From NCBI GenBank assembly GCA_023525975.1, contig CM042022.1:64500001-64564000 (forward strand): a stretch of 64,000 bases of DNA. Direction: 5' to 3'. A program made the position numbers and the translations under genes. Of the stretch, positions 32,922 through 44,515 are shown piece after piece. The stretch comes from Smallanthus sonchifolius. Taxonomy: Eukaryota > Streptophyta > Magnoliopsida > Asterales > Asteraceae. The stretch's first letter is position 1, and each line of letters opens with the position of its first letter. The notes under the pieces were generated by a model, which did no database searches, was not told the origin of the DNA, and saw only the letters and a list, made by a program, of their open reading frames with translations.

Positions 32922-33176
32922 CTAACCCAAGGACTCATTTAAGGTCATATTTTCAAGACCGAATCTCATCTTTAGAAACCTTACTTCCTCTTTGACTTTG
33001 AGGTACACATAGCTATCATTCCTAAGGGTTCGTTCGGATTGTTGCCTAATAGCACCCAACCTGATGAACTCTGTATACTCATGCTGGGAGGTTGTTTGGT
33101 TTTTACTACATTTTCCATCATGAGACCAATTGCCACACTTAAGGAATCTTTCGTATCTTTTTGCCATTCTTTTCAT
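32922..33176 (-). CDS. A1 small ORF near the 3' end, unknown
   Basis: 84 codons, Lys/Arg/Glu-rich (MKRMAKRYERFLKCGNWSHD). It is open to 33176 and lies 9 bases from the E2 target site. Across the restored junction the frame upstream does not continue cleanly, so it is either the tail of a broken ORF or chance. No known domain. Confidence 0.3.
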   Translation of the reverse strand: MKRMAKRYERFLKCGNWSHDGKCSKNQTTSQHEYTEFIRLGAIRQQSERTLRNDSYVYLKVKEEVRFLKMRFGLENMTLNESLG

Positions 33177-33189
33177 GGCACTTTTTTAA

Positions 33190-35907
33190 TGTCACACCCC
33201 CAATTTCAACTAATGGAGTTTTACCGTTTGGGGAGTGACGAACCAGGATCTCAGACATTAGTTACTTTGAACGACTCTACATGGGACTCAAAATGAAAAT
33301 ACCATTCAAATCAGAGTATTAATGCGGAAGCGTAAAGAAAGTAAATGCGCAAAATACACGCGCCCAAAACCAAAGTCCAAAAGTCCAAAAAAAAACAAAG
33401 TACAATAGAATAATTCAACCAAACATAAATAGACATAATTAAAGCAGTTGGATCCCATGCATGCCCTAACGTGCACCTGTGTCTTAGCTTAGCGACCTGA
33501 GAAAACATGTAAAAATATGTCAACACGAGGTTGGTGAGTCCACAGGTTTCAATATAAGTAAATAAGTGTTTACCGGATTTATGTTCATTCAGTACGTATC
33601 TATAGGTAGCTAACCTATGTTCATGTTCAGCTTAAGCGCTCGCAACCGAAGCTGACTGTTTGTTTATTGCCTCCCGCCAGGTCTATCAACACTGGCGGTG
33701 TGAGTAGGCTAACATTTCACCCGTTCGATATCTAATCGAGTTAGCGCGACTAACGCGGGTGGGATTTTCAAACCCAGTAGTACTACTAAATATTACTTCG
33801 CTAAGATCCATATTAACGGTCCGATATTAGTTGAGGACTTTCTGTGATAGCGTGTTACGCTTAGCATTTAACATTGATAACATACGAATTAAAAGAAATC
33901 CAAAATCGTTTAGTCATGTTTTCTCCCCCAAGTTAAAACAGTAAAAGGGGCCGTGAAAAGTCACATGCGTTGCGTTGTAGGTAGTATCACACAATGGACA
34001 AGTTGGAACCACGAGTGTAAGTCTCAACGACTTACGAATGTCCTAAAATTATAAACACATAAATTAGGGGTAAAAATGGGAATTGTGACCGTGACACAGA
34101 AAGAAGCGTCTTAAAGAACCGCTCTAATAAGCAAGAGTGGACGAACGTGTCCACGGGTTTAGGACTTACTTTACGCGACGAATGACACAAATAATAATAA
34201 ATATACTAGAGTGATTTGTCATTCATGGGAATTGAGAAAATAACTATATATATGAGTAAATAATATAACTAATTATATTATTATTTAGTCTCAATTGATA
34301 CACGGTGTTATAAAATGATTCGAAATAATATAACATATATTATTTTATAATACGGATCACAGTTTGAAAATAATATAAACATATTATTTTATACGAATTT
34401 ACGGTTTAAAAATTATATAAACATATTATTTTTACTTGATAATAATAACAATATATAAATTATAAAAGTGAGTAAAATTTATAAAAATATGTTAGTAATT
34501 CAAACCCGAGCCTACGGGCTGTGTCTCGGGTTAAAACACATGTACATAGTATTATAATATTATAAAGTTTGATTTTTATAAATTAATTATTACAGAAAAC
34601 TGCTCAAAAAATTGTTGTGGGAGCCCGGTATCGAACCCGGGTCTCTCCCACACGCACACACTGACCCAACCAGTCCCGCCCGCTAGGGATTCGCAAACAA
34701 ACCCGAGACCAAATAGTTTTAACATCCTGATCAAAAGGATCCTCTTTCCCATATGCATCCACATCGAATCCCGTCCCATATTCCATGAATTCGATCGCGA
34801 TTTGCCAAATTATCAAGGGGGTTTTGTTAGTCGGATCAATGCGCATCTGTGAGTGTGTTTGATTGAAAAACTATCGTGGTTAAGATTGTTTAATTACAGG
34901 GATAAGAACCGAAACTTTAGATATGAACACCAAATCAAATTAGGAATTTTTGATAACAAAATCTGTTGGAATCATAGGGTTTTTATTAAGTTGAGGATTG
35001 CGAAACTACCCATAAAGTTTAATTTCATTGAGGTTGTGTCCAGATCAGTGTTCGATTAACCCAAAACGAGATGAACCCTAGAATCGGTTCACCACAAATT
35101 CGATGTTATATGATCGAATTAGAATAGGGCTTTCAAAGAGTATGTAATTTTGAAACTATTCATATCAATTAATTTTATTGAAACGGAGTCAAGGGTATCG
35201 TTTGATTAAACCGAATTGGTTATGAACCCTAGAATCGGTTCGAGTTAAATTCGGTGTTATAAGCCCTAGATATGTTAGGGCTTTCGTTATAGAGATGAAG
35301 GCGAGTCTGAGGGTATGATTAGATACCTGAATTGTTTTCGAATTGATGGTGCTCGGCTAGAATTCAACCGCGATTCCGACGAGAGGTCCCCGGCGTCTTC
35401 CGATGCTTCTCCGATCGAATTAACACGCGCAATAGCTTCAGAGGGATTTGTTTAGTGTGTGCAGAAGACCTGTTTGCGAATTAGATACAGTAATTTGTCG
35501 AATTCGATGGATCGACAGTGGTAGTCGACGGTTATGGATTTAATGGTCATTATGGGAGTTTAATTCGACAATGATGATGATAGACTGATCAACTATAATC
35601 GTTTATTGCAATGATATGACCTTCAGTTACAAAATTTGATCCATTTCGGTTATCATTTGTGAATTGGAAATCAAGAGGTCACGATTTTTGACTTCTAAAA
35701 GTCAAAAGAAACCAAATTTGCTAATTTTGACTTTGAGGAGTCAACTTACTTGGTTTAGCATATTCACACAATTTGTCCCTGTAGTTTTGAGTTGGATTTG
35801 TGACAGAATCAGTCCGTGTGGTTTGATTTAGTTAACGAGGTTAAGTTTTTAATAGGAAACTTAACGGGATAGTTAACGGAGTAAACCTAAAAAGTCGAAT
35901 TGTCACA
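33190..35907 (-). repeat. E2 3' LTR
   Basis: Plus strand TGTCACACCCCC to GAATTGTCACA. It contains, at about 34612-34700, a T-arm-like GGGTTCGATACC (minus) preceded by tRNA-like text. The 60-80 codon minus-strand frames at 34576-34846 are mirrored in the other LTR and are not genes. Confidence 0.95.
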
Positions 35908-36017
35908 TCATCCCCTAGTTGAAAGAATTTTCGTCCCGAAAATTAAATAAAAAAAAAATTTCCCGGGACATCACATCATCCCCTAGTTGAAAGAATTTTC
36001 TTCCCGAAAATTAAATA
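35903..36017 (-). repeat. Duplicated polypurine-tract segment of E2
   Basis: A 47-bp segment spanning the LTR end and purine tract (minus CAACTAGGGGATGA) occurs at 35903-35949 and again at 35971-36017 with one mismatch, separated by an A-rich linker. Confidence 0.85.
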
Positions 36018-36022
36018 GTACC

Positions 36023-38506
36023 TTAAGAATTTGACGCGGAGTGCTTGAACAGATTAGGATATTTGTGCATCATCTGATCCTCGCGCTCCCACGTGAATTC
36101 CAGTCCGCATTTCGAGTTCCAACGAACTCTGACAATAGGGATCTTACTGTGCTTTAACATTTTAACTCCCCTATCCATAATTTCCACAAGTTCTTTGATG
36201 AAACGTAATTGTTCATCAACGTGTAGTTCCTCAAGAGGAACTGCGAGTGATTCTTCTACTAGTCATTTCTTTAAATTTGAGACGTGAAAGACGTTGTGTA
36301 CACCACTAAGTCTTTCAGGTAGGTCCAGTTGATACGCGACTGGTCCGATTCTCTTCATTATTTTGAATGGTCTAACATAACGAGGATTCAGCTTTCCTCG
36401 TTTCCCGAAACGAATGACACCTTTCCAAGGTGAGACTTTGAGTAAGACCATGTCACCTATTTGAAACTCCAAAGGTTTAAGACGCTTGTCGGCGTAGCTC
36501 TTTTTACGATCATGAGCTGCCGCCATACGGTTTCTAATTTGAACGATCTTTTTGGAAGTTTCAAATACAAGTTCAGGACCTGTGAGTTGGCTATCTCCAA
36601 CCTCGGTCCAACAAATGGGAGAACGGCATTTCCGTCCATACAGTGCTTCAAATGGAGCTGCCTTGATGCTTGTATGATAACTGTTGTTGTAGGAGAACTC
36701 CACCAACGGTAGGTGAGACTCCCAAGTGTTACCGAAATAAATCACACAAGCTCGTAGCATGTCCTCCAGAGTTTGGATTGTATGTTCCGTTTGGCCATCA
36801 GTTTGAGGATGGTATGCTGTGCTCATATCTAGACGCGTGCCTAAGGCCTTATGTAACGACTGCCAGAAACGAGAAGTGAATCGTGCATCACGATCTGAAA
36901 TAATGGAGATTGGCACCCCGTGCCGAGAGACTATTTCTTTCAGGTAAGTACGAGTAAGTTTATCCATTTTGTCGGTCTCTTTGATTGCTAAGAAGTGAGC
37001 GGACTTTGTTAATCGATCAACGATTACCCATATGGTATCACATCCGGTAGGGGTTCGTGGTAATTTGGTGATGAAGTCCATGGATATTTGTTCCCATTTC
37101 CACATAGGAATTTCTGGTTGTTGCAGAAGACCGGATGGTTTTTGATATTCAAATTTGACCTTCGCGCAAGTTAGACATTTACTAACATAGGTGGCTATAT
37201 CGTCCTTCATTTTTGGCCACCAATATAACACCTTTAGATCGTGGTACATTTTGTCGGAACCCGGATGAATAGAGTGAGATTTATGAGACTCATCCATAAC
37301 TAGTTCCCTTAGGTTTCCGAATACTGGAACCCATATTCGTTCAGAAAAGTAGCGAATACCGTCAGATTTGACTTCAAGTTTTACTTCCAGACCGCGCGTA
37401 CTTTCCAACGGTAGATTTTCTTCTTTTAGGGCTTCAAGTTGAGCATTACGGATTTTGTCAGGTAATCCGGGGTGAATAGTAAGCTGTAATGCTCAAACTC
37501 GTTTGGGTTTTGTTTCTTTTTGACTTAGGGCATCAGCTACAAAATTAGCTTTACCCGGGTGGTATCGGATCGCACAGTCATAATCGTTTAAGAGTTCGAA
37601 CCAATGGCGTTGTCGCATGTTCAACTCTTTCTGCTCGAAGATGTGCTGAAGACTCTTGTGATCGGTGTAGATGGTGCATTTGGTAACGTACAAATAATGT
37701 CTCCATATCTTAAGCGCAAAGACTACGACTCCCAACTCTAAGTCATGAGTGGTGTAGTTTCTCTCATGGACCTTTAGTTGAAGTGAAGCGTATGCGATCA
37801 CCTTTTCGCGTTGCATTAAGACACAACCCAGACCTTGAATAGATGCATCACAATACACTACAAAATCATCGGTTCCTTCCGGAAGAGCTAAAATAGGTGC
37901 ACTGCAAAGTTTCTGTTTGAGGTGTTAGAATGCTGACTCTTGGTTGTCGCCCCAATTATAGGCTTTACCCTTTTGAGTTAAAGCAGTGAGGGGTTGAGCA
38001 ATTTTGGAAAATCCTTCGATGAATCGACGGTAATATCCAGCCAATCCCAGAAATTGTCGCACCTTATTCGGGGTCGTCGGTGCTGCCCAATTCTTGATGG
38101 CTTCTATTTTGGATGGGTCGACATGTATCCCTTTCTCGTTAACCACATGCCCTAGAAACTGAACTACCCGGATCCAAAATTCACACTTGGAAAACTTAGC
38201 ATACAGTTGCTCTCACTTTAGTAATTCCAAAATTAGGCGTAGATGTTCCTCATGTTCTTCCTTGTTCTTGGAATAAATGAGGATGTCGTCGATGAAGACG
38301 ATAACAAATTGGTCAAGATAAGGCTTACACACACGGTTCATGATATCCATGAATACCGCAGGTGCATTGGTTAACCCGAAAGGCATGACCATAAATTCGT
38401 AATGGCCGTACCTCGTTCTAAATGCAGTCTTAGAGATATCCTCTTCTCAGACTCTCAACTGATGGTAACCGGACCTAAGATCTATTTTAGAATAGAAACT
38501 TGATCC
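36023..38506 (-). pseudogene. pol: E2 pol: RT-RNase H-integrase-chromodomain, with stops
   Basis: RT continues with FVIVFIDDILIYSKNK (near 38290). RNase H covers about 37500-37870 (TDHKSLQHIFEQKELNMRQR). Integrase is the intact 381-codon stretch at 36263-37408: HHCC, DFITKLPRTP, SDRDARFTSRFW, EFSYNNSYHTS, GKRGKLNPRY. A chromodomain (VEIMDRGVKMLKHSKIPIV … FTWEREDQM) ends at a natural stop at 36023. Stops at about 38507, 38449, 38213, 37926, 37493 and 36263 fit C-to-T or G-to-A steps where assignable. Confidence 0.92.
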
Positions 38507-40434
38507 TTAGAGTTGATCTATGCGAGGTAAATGGTAGCGGTTCTTGATTGTGACTTTATTCAGCTCCCGGTAGTCAATACACATACGGAAAGTTCCGTCC
38601 TTCTTCTTGACAAATAGTACCGGAGCTCCCCACGGCGATGAACTAGGTCGGATGAAATCTTTATCCAACAAATCTTGCAGTTGAGTGGACAGCTCTTGTA
38701 ATTCACTGGGTGCCAGTCTGTAAGGTGCCCGAGCAATCGGTGCTGCTCCGGGTGCTAAATCAATTTGGAATTCAACTTGACGGTGCGGTGGTAAACCGGG
38801 CAGATCCTCGGGAAACACTTCTAAAAATTCACGCACAACGGGAATATCTTCAATTTTCTTCTCTTCGGAGGATTGTTCAGTAACGAGAGCCAAAATAGCC
38901 GTATGCCCCTTTCGAAGGCATTTTTGCGCTTTCATGAAAGATATGATGCCCATGACTGCACCAACTCTTTCGCCTTGGGCGGAAAGGGTTTCTCCATTCG
39001 GGAGGGGTATACGAACAATCTTCTCACGACAGATAATTTCGGCTTGGTTTTTAGATAACCAATCCATGCCGACAATTATATCAAAACTACCAAGTATGAC
39101 CGGCATAAGGTCGATATCAAATGTATGTGTAGCTAACTCAAGTTTACATCCTTTAAGTATGTGAGTTGCCTCAATTATTTGGCCGTCAGCTATCTCTATT
39201 GTATACTTATCTTCTAATAGAGATTTACTAAATTTGTTAGATATAAAACTTCTATCAGCACCGGTGTCAAAAAGGACAGAAGCAAAGTAATTATTTACGA
39301 GGAACTTACCGGTGACCACATTATGGTCGTAACGGGCTTCTCCAGATCCTAGTACGAAGGCTCGTCCCTTCGCACCATTTCCTCCACCATTTCCATTGTT
39401 ACCACCATTGCCATTGTTATTCTGGTTAGGGTTGTGGTTTCCATTACCCCCTTTCTTCAACTGAGGACAGTTCTTCCGAATATGCCCTTCCTTTCCGCAC
39501 TCAAAGCAACCCCTTGTGGATCCCGGTTGTTGAAAGGGTTGTTTAGTTTGTAACTCACCCCTGCAGTCCTTAGCAGCATGACCTATTTTTCCGCACCTCT
39601 GGCAACGATTGCAGAACCCAAAGTGGTGGAAGTTACACTTATTACACTTTGGAGACTTCCCCGCATAACCACCCTGGTTTTGACCTGAAGAGGTCAACTG
39701 GTTGAAGTTTTTAGTAGGCTCAAACCTGCGCTGTTGCTGCTGTTGCGGTTTGTTAAACTGGGGTTGGTTGGGTTGGGGTCCTTTGGAGTGGTTGTGGGTG
39801 TTGTAATGGTGATCAAACTTGTGTTTGTGATTGTCGGTGGGTTTAGCAACTGAACCCCTCGGAGGTAAGATTCCTTGTGTCACCGCTTGGTCGGTTAACT
39901 TATGCGCAAGTCGAATGGTTTGTTGGATAGTGGCAGGATTGGATGAAGTAACCATGCTTTGTATTTGAGGCACTAGACCTCCAATGTAAAGCTCAATTCT
40001 TTTGTAATCAGGAGTTACCATATGCGGGCACATAGTAGCCAGCTCATGGGAACGTGTAGTGTAGAGTTCAATCTCAGAACCCTCCATCTTTAGGTTCCAA
40101 AATTCTCCCTCTAACTTCTGGATCTCATCGCGAGGACAGTATTCCTCTTTCATCATTGCTTTGAATTCCTCCCACGGGAGTCCATTCGCCATGGCCAGAC
40201 CCAACATTTGGACATGGGCATTCCACCATGTGAGTGCCGGGCCTTCTAAAGTTCCGACGGCAAAATTCACTTGATTAGCCACAGGGCAGTTACACATGGC
40301 AATTACTAAGTCAACCTTCTCAAACCAGCGAAGTAATCCAACGGCTCCTTCAGCTCCACTAAAGGTATGGGGCTTGCAATCCATGAATGCCTTGAAAGTG
40401 CAGGCTGGTTGTTGGTTTTGCTGATTTTGCTGGT
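38507..40434 (-). CDS. gag-pol: E2 Gag-protease-RT start (main exon)
   Basis: From the putative splice acceptor at 40434 (QQNQQNQQPACTFKAF) through the Gag domain (about 39900-40400) to zinc knuckles CQRCGKIGHAAKDC near 39590 and CFECGKEGHIRKNC near 39495. Then an Asn/Gly-rich linker, protease LFDTGADRSF near 39260, and the RT start PWGAPVLFVKKKDG and YRELNKVTIKNRY. It ends at a CAA-to-TAA stop at 38507. The frame is open upstream to 40516, but that part (TNGFNPSPKN) is unlike Gag and falls in the candidate intron. Confidence 0.9.
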
Positions 40435-40532
40435 CTGGATTTAGAAATACAAATTGAATTGGAATTATAGAGTTTAGAAAGATGTTTTTAGGAGAAGGAT
40501 TGAAACCATTAGTCAATAGCTAAAGCATTTAC
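40435..40532 (-). other. Candidate 98-nt spliceosomal intron in E2 gag
   Basis: Minus strand AG|GTAAATGC … TTTCTAAATCCAG|AC. The intron is AT-rich and contains stops in the Gag frame. Removing it joins AAQNAV to DQQNQQNQQ in a single phase-1 frame, which looks like a normal Tekay Gag N-terminus. Confidence 0.5.
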
Positions 40533-40655
40533 CTACAGCATTCTGTGCTGCTAGAGCCTCTGCCACACTATCATTTATCAGTGTTGCTAGCTCTGCTGCG
40601 TCATGTTAATGGTACCACGACCACCGGCACGGCCTCCTCGTCCTCTCCCAGACAT
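40533..40655 (-). pseudogene. gag: E2 gag N-terminal exon, frameshifted
   Basis: ATG at 40655 gives MSGRGRGGRAGGRGT, the usual Gly/Arg-rich Gag start. A small deletion near 40610 shifts the frame to AAELATLINDSVAEALAAQN, then the donor site. It matches the family N-terminus in content. Confidence 0.65.
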
Positions 40656-40907
40656 GATTCTTCACAATCACAAATGAAAAATAATGAGAAATATATCGCA
40701 TATTAAACATTATTCAGGTATGAGTAAGGAGATACAACATCTAATATTTTGAAAATTAAATAAATTGTAAGGCTACAAAATAAATAACTCAAATATTAAA
40801 CTTCTCATGCTTTTATTGGATGGGAACAACCTTACCCATCTAGGTTTGAAAAGAGAAATAACATAAGTAAAAACAAACATGAAAAGGAAGATAGAATAGG
40901 AAGATCA
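40656..40907 (-). other. E2 spacer between extra ORF and gag
   Basis: AT-rich, 250 bp; no motif seen. Confidence 0.5.
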
Positions 40908-41717
40908 TCAAGCATCTTCGTCATCGGAAGAAACATACGATTGTGCATCGTCTATCTCTACCGGTTCCTCTTCCACGGGCTCCTCCTCGAAAGGCTCTTC
41001 TTCAAAAGGTTCCTCCTCAAAAGGTTCTTCCTCGCCATCAGAATGTGGAATCTCTTCAGGAAATAAAGCGGCTTGTAATTGGGCTTCCAAGTGAGTCACC
41101 CTCTCTTGAAGACCTTCAGCAGTGTGGTTTGCTACATGTAGCTGAGCTTCCATAGCAGCTAATTTCTCCAGAACTCCTTCCATATCATCATCCATAGTGT
41201 CGGCTCTCGTCTCTAGATGTGCCACACGATCCACTAAAAGGTTATGAACATGGTCCGTTGCAGCTAGTTCGATAGTCAAGAGTTCTATTCCTACCTTATT
41301 CTCTTCTATTTGGGGTCCATTCTTCAGAAGTTTAGGTATCTCCTCGGTGGCATCTTGTACAACACTCAATTCCTTCGACATATAAGATACGAAGGCTGCG
41401 AAAGCTTGTTCCATAGTGCATGGCAAGCTAGGTAGTAGGGATGATGAGGATACAGAACCGAAGTAGGGTGGTGGGACATTTCCCATTTTGATCCACCTTT
41501 GGATCATTTGCGGGTATACGTTCCAATTGAGAGTATAATCCATTGCTCGTGCGCTACCCGGCTCACCTTGGTCGACTGATTGGTCACTGGAAGTAGTCCG
41601 ACGCCTTTTGGGCTCCGGGGATGGTAGGATAGGTGCCTTATGTCCTAGTGCCTTATGTGATGGGGTGGGGTTGATGACATGTTCCTGTAACAATACGTAT
41701 AAGTGCCAAACATCCAA
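40908..41717 (-). CDS. E2 extra ORF: coiled coil plus acidic EEPFE repeats
   Basis: An intact 269-codon frame that starts only about 65 bases after the primer site and precedes gag. There is a basic patch PEPKRRRTTSSD near residue 37, a possible nuclear signal. Residues about 115-220 form a long coiled coil with HLETRADTMDDDMEGVLEKL. Near residue 230 come tandem five-residue EEPFE/EEPVE repeats, and the end is DDAQSYVSSDDEDA. No Gag or enzyme motif. Its integrity contrasts with the broken pol of the same element. Family unknown; extra ORFs upstream of gag are known from Ogre/Tat elements but I do not see a relation. Confidence 0.7.
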   Translation of the reverse strand: MDVWHLYVLLQEHVINPTPSHKALGHKAPILPSPEPKRRRTTSSDQSVDQGEPGSARAMDYTLNWNVYPQMIQRWIKMGNVPPPYFGSVSSSSLLPSLPCTMEQAFAAFVSYMSKELSVVQDATEEIPKLLKNGPQIEENKVGIELLTIELAATDHVHNLLVDRVAHLETRADTMDDDMEGVLEKLAAMEAQLHVANHTAEGLQERVTHLEAQLQAALFPEEIPHSDGEEEPFEEEPFEEEPFEEEPVEEEPVEIDDAQSYVSSDDEDA

Positions 41718-41781
41718 ATGACATGTAACTAATGTGTGAGACTATAGTCTAGTATGCAATCCTAGTTCTCTATAACCAATG

Positions 41782-41793
41782 GCTCTGATACCA
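41782..41793 (-). other. E2 primer binding site (initiator tRNA-Met)
   Basis: Minus strand TGGTATCAGAGC, three bases after the 5' LTR. Confidence 0.93.
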
Positions 41794-41796
41794 ATC

Positions 41797-44510
41797 TGTC
41801 ACACCCCCAATTTCAACTAACGGAGTTTTACCGTTTGGGGAGTGACGAACCAGGATCTCAGACATTAGTTACTTTGAACGACTCTACATAGGACTCAAAA
41901 TGAAAATACCATTCAAATCAGAGTATCAATGCGGAAGCGTAAAGAAAGTAAATGCGCAAAATACACGCGCCCAAAACCAAAGTCCAAAAGTCCAAAAAAA
42001 AAAACAAAGTACAATAGAATAATTCAACCAAACATAAATAGACATAATTAAAGCAGTTAAATCCCATGCATGCCCTAACGTGCACCTGTGTCTTAGCTTA
42101 GCGACCTGAGAAAACATGTAAAAATATGTCAACACGAGGTTGGTGAGTCCACAGGTTTCAATATAAGTAAACAAGCGTTTACCGGATTTATGTTCATTCA
42201 GTACGTATAAATAGGTAGCTAACCTATGTTCATGTTCAGCTCAAGTGCTCGCAACCGAAGCTGACTGTTTGTTTATTGCCTCCTACCAGGTCTATCAACA
42301 CTGGCGGTGTGAGTAGGCTAACATTTTACCCGTTCGATATCTAATCGAGTTAGCGCGACTAACGCGGGTGGGATTTGTCAAACCCAGTAGTACTACTAAA
42401 TATTATCTCGCTAAGATCCATATTAACGGTCTGATATTAGTTGAGGACTTTCTGTGATAGTGTGTTATGCTTAGCATTTAACATTGATAACATACGAATT
42501 AAAAGAAATCCAAAATCGTTTAGTCATGTTTTCTCCCCCAAGTTAAAACAGTAAAAGGGGCCGTGAAAAGTCACCTGCGTTGCGTTGTTGGTAGTATCAC
42601 ACAATGGACAAGTTGGAACCACGAGTGTAAGTCTCAACGACTTACGAATGTCCTAAAATTATAAACACATAAATTAGGGATAAAAATGGGAATTGTGACC
42701 GTAAGAAGCGTCTTAAAGAACCGCTCTAATAAGCAAGAGTGGATGAACGTGTCCACGGGTTTAGGACTTACTTTACGCGATGAATGACACAAATAATAAT
42801 AAATATACTAGAGTGATTTGTCATTCATGGGAATTGAGAAAATAACTATATATATATGAGTAAATAATATAACTAATTATATTATTATTTAGTCTCAATT
42901 GATACACGGTGTTATAAAATGATTCGAAATAATATAACATATATTATTTAATAATACGGGTCACGGTTTGAAAATAATATAAACATATTATTTTATACGA
43001 ATTTACGGTTTAAAAATAATATAAACATATTATTTTTACTTGATAATAATAACAATATATAAATTATAAAAGTGAGTAAAATTTATGAAAATATGTTAGT
43101 AATTCAAACCCGAGCCTACGGGCTGTGTCCCGGGTTAAAACACATGTACATAGTATTATAATATTATAAAGTTTGATTTTTATAAATTAATTATTACAGA
43201 AAACTGCTCAAAAAATTGATGTGGGAGCCCGGTCTCGAACCCGGGTCTCTCCCACACGCACACACTGACCCAACCAGTCCCGCCCGCTAAGGATTCGCAA
43301 ACAAACCCGAGACCAAATAGTTTTAACATCCTGATCAAAAGGATCCCCCTCCCCATATGTATCCAGATCGAATCCCGTCCCATATTCCATGAATTCGATC
43401 GCGATTTGCCAAATTATCAAGGGGGTTTTGTTAGTCGGATCAATGCGCATCTGTGAGTGTGTTTGATTAAAAACTATCGTGGTTAAGATTGTTTAATTAC
43501 AGGGATAAGAACCGAAACTTTAGATATGAACACCGAATCAAATTAGGAATTTTTTATAACAAAATCTATTGGAATCATAGGGTTTTTATTAAGTTGAGGA
43601 TTATGAAACTACCCATAAAGTTTAATTTCATTGAGGTTGTGTCCAGATCAGTGTTCGATTAACCCAAACCGAGATGAACCCTAGAATCGGTTCACCACAA
43701 ATTCGATGTTATATGATCGAATTAGAATAGGGCTTTCAAAGAGTATGTAATTTCGAAACTATTCATATCAATTAATTTGATTGAAACGGAGTCAAGGGTA
43801 TCGTTTGATTAAACCGAATTGGTTATGAACCCTAGAATCGGTTCGAGTTAAATTCGGTGTTATAAGCCCTAGATATGTTAGGGCTTTCGTTATAGAGATG
43901 AAGGCGAGTCTGAGGGTATGATTAGATACCTGAATTGTTTTCGAATTGATGGTGCTCGGCTAGAATTCAACCGCGATTCCGACGAGAGGTCCCCGGCGTC
44001 TTCCGATGCTTCTCCGATCGAATTAACACGCGCAATAGCTCCAGAGGGATTTATTTAGTGTGTGCAGACGACCTGTTTGCGAATTAGATACGGTAATTTG
44101 TCGAATTCGATGGATCGACATTGGTATTCGACGGTTATGGATTTAATGGTCATTATAGGAGTTTAATTCGACAATGATGATGATAGACTGATCAACTATA
44201 ATCGTTTATTGCAATGCTATGACCTTCAGTTACGAAATTTGATCCATTTCGGTTATCATTTGTGAATTGGAAATCAAGAAGTCACGATTTTTGACTTCCA
44301 AAAGTCAACAGAAACAAAATTTGCTAATTTTGACTTTGAGGAGTCAACTTACATGGTTTAGCATATTCACACAACTAGTCCCTGTAGTTTTGAGTTAGAT
44401 TTGTGACAGAATCAGTCCTTGGGTTTAGATTTAGTTAACGAGGTTAAGTTTTTAATAGGAAACTTAACGGGATAGTTAACGGAGTTAATCTAAAAAGTCG
44501 AATTGTCACA
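41797..44510 (-). repeat. E2 5' LTR
   Basis: Near-identical to 33190-35907 and followed by TTTAA. It holds the same tRNA-like T-arm at about 43216-43300. Confidence 0.95.
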
Positions 44511-44515
44511 TTTAA

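Larger units (their letters stand above)
33190..44510 (-). mobile_element. E2: complete gypsy chromovirus (Tekay/Del-like), 11.3 kb
   Basis: Both LTRs, primer site, extra ORF, gag-pol, purine tract and a perfect target duplication TTTAA (33185-33189, 44511-44515). The LTRs (2718 and 2714 bp) look nearly identical, so the insertion is fairly young. The polyprotein has several stops and frameshifts. Confidence 0.95.

Noticed and set aside
34576..34846. Two 67-80 codon minus-strand ORFs mirrored in the E2 LTRs
   Set aside because: They overlap the tRNA-like segment in different frames and are repeated only because LTRs are copies.
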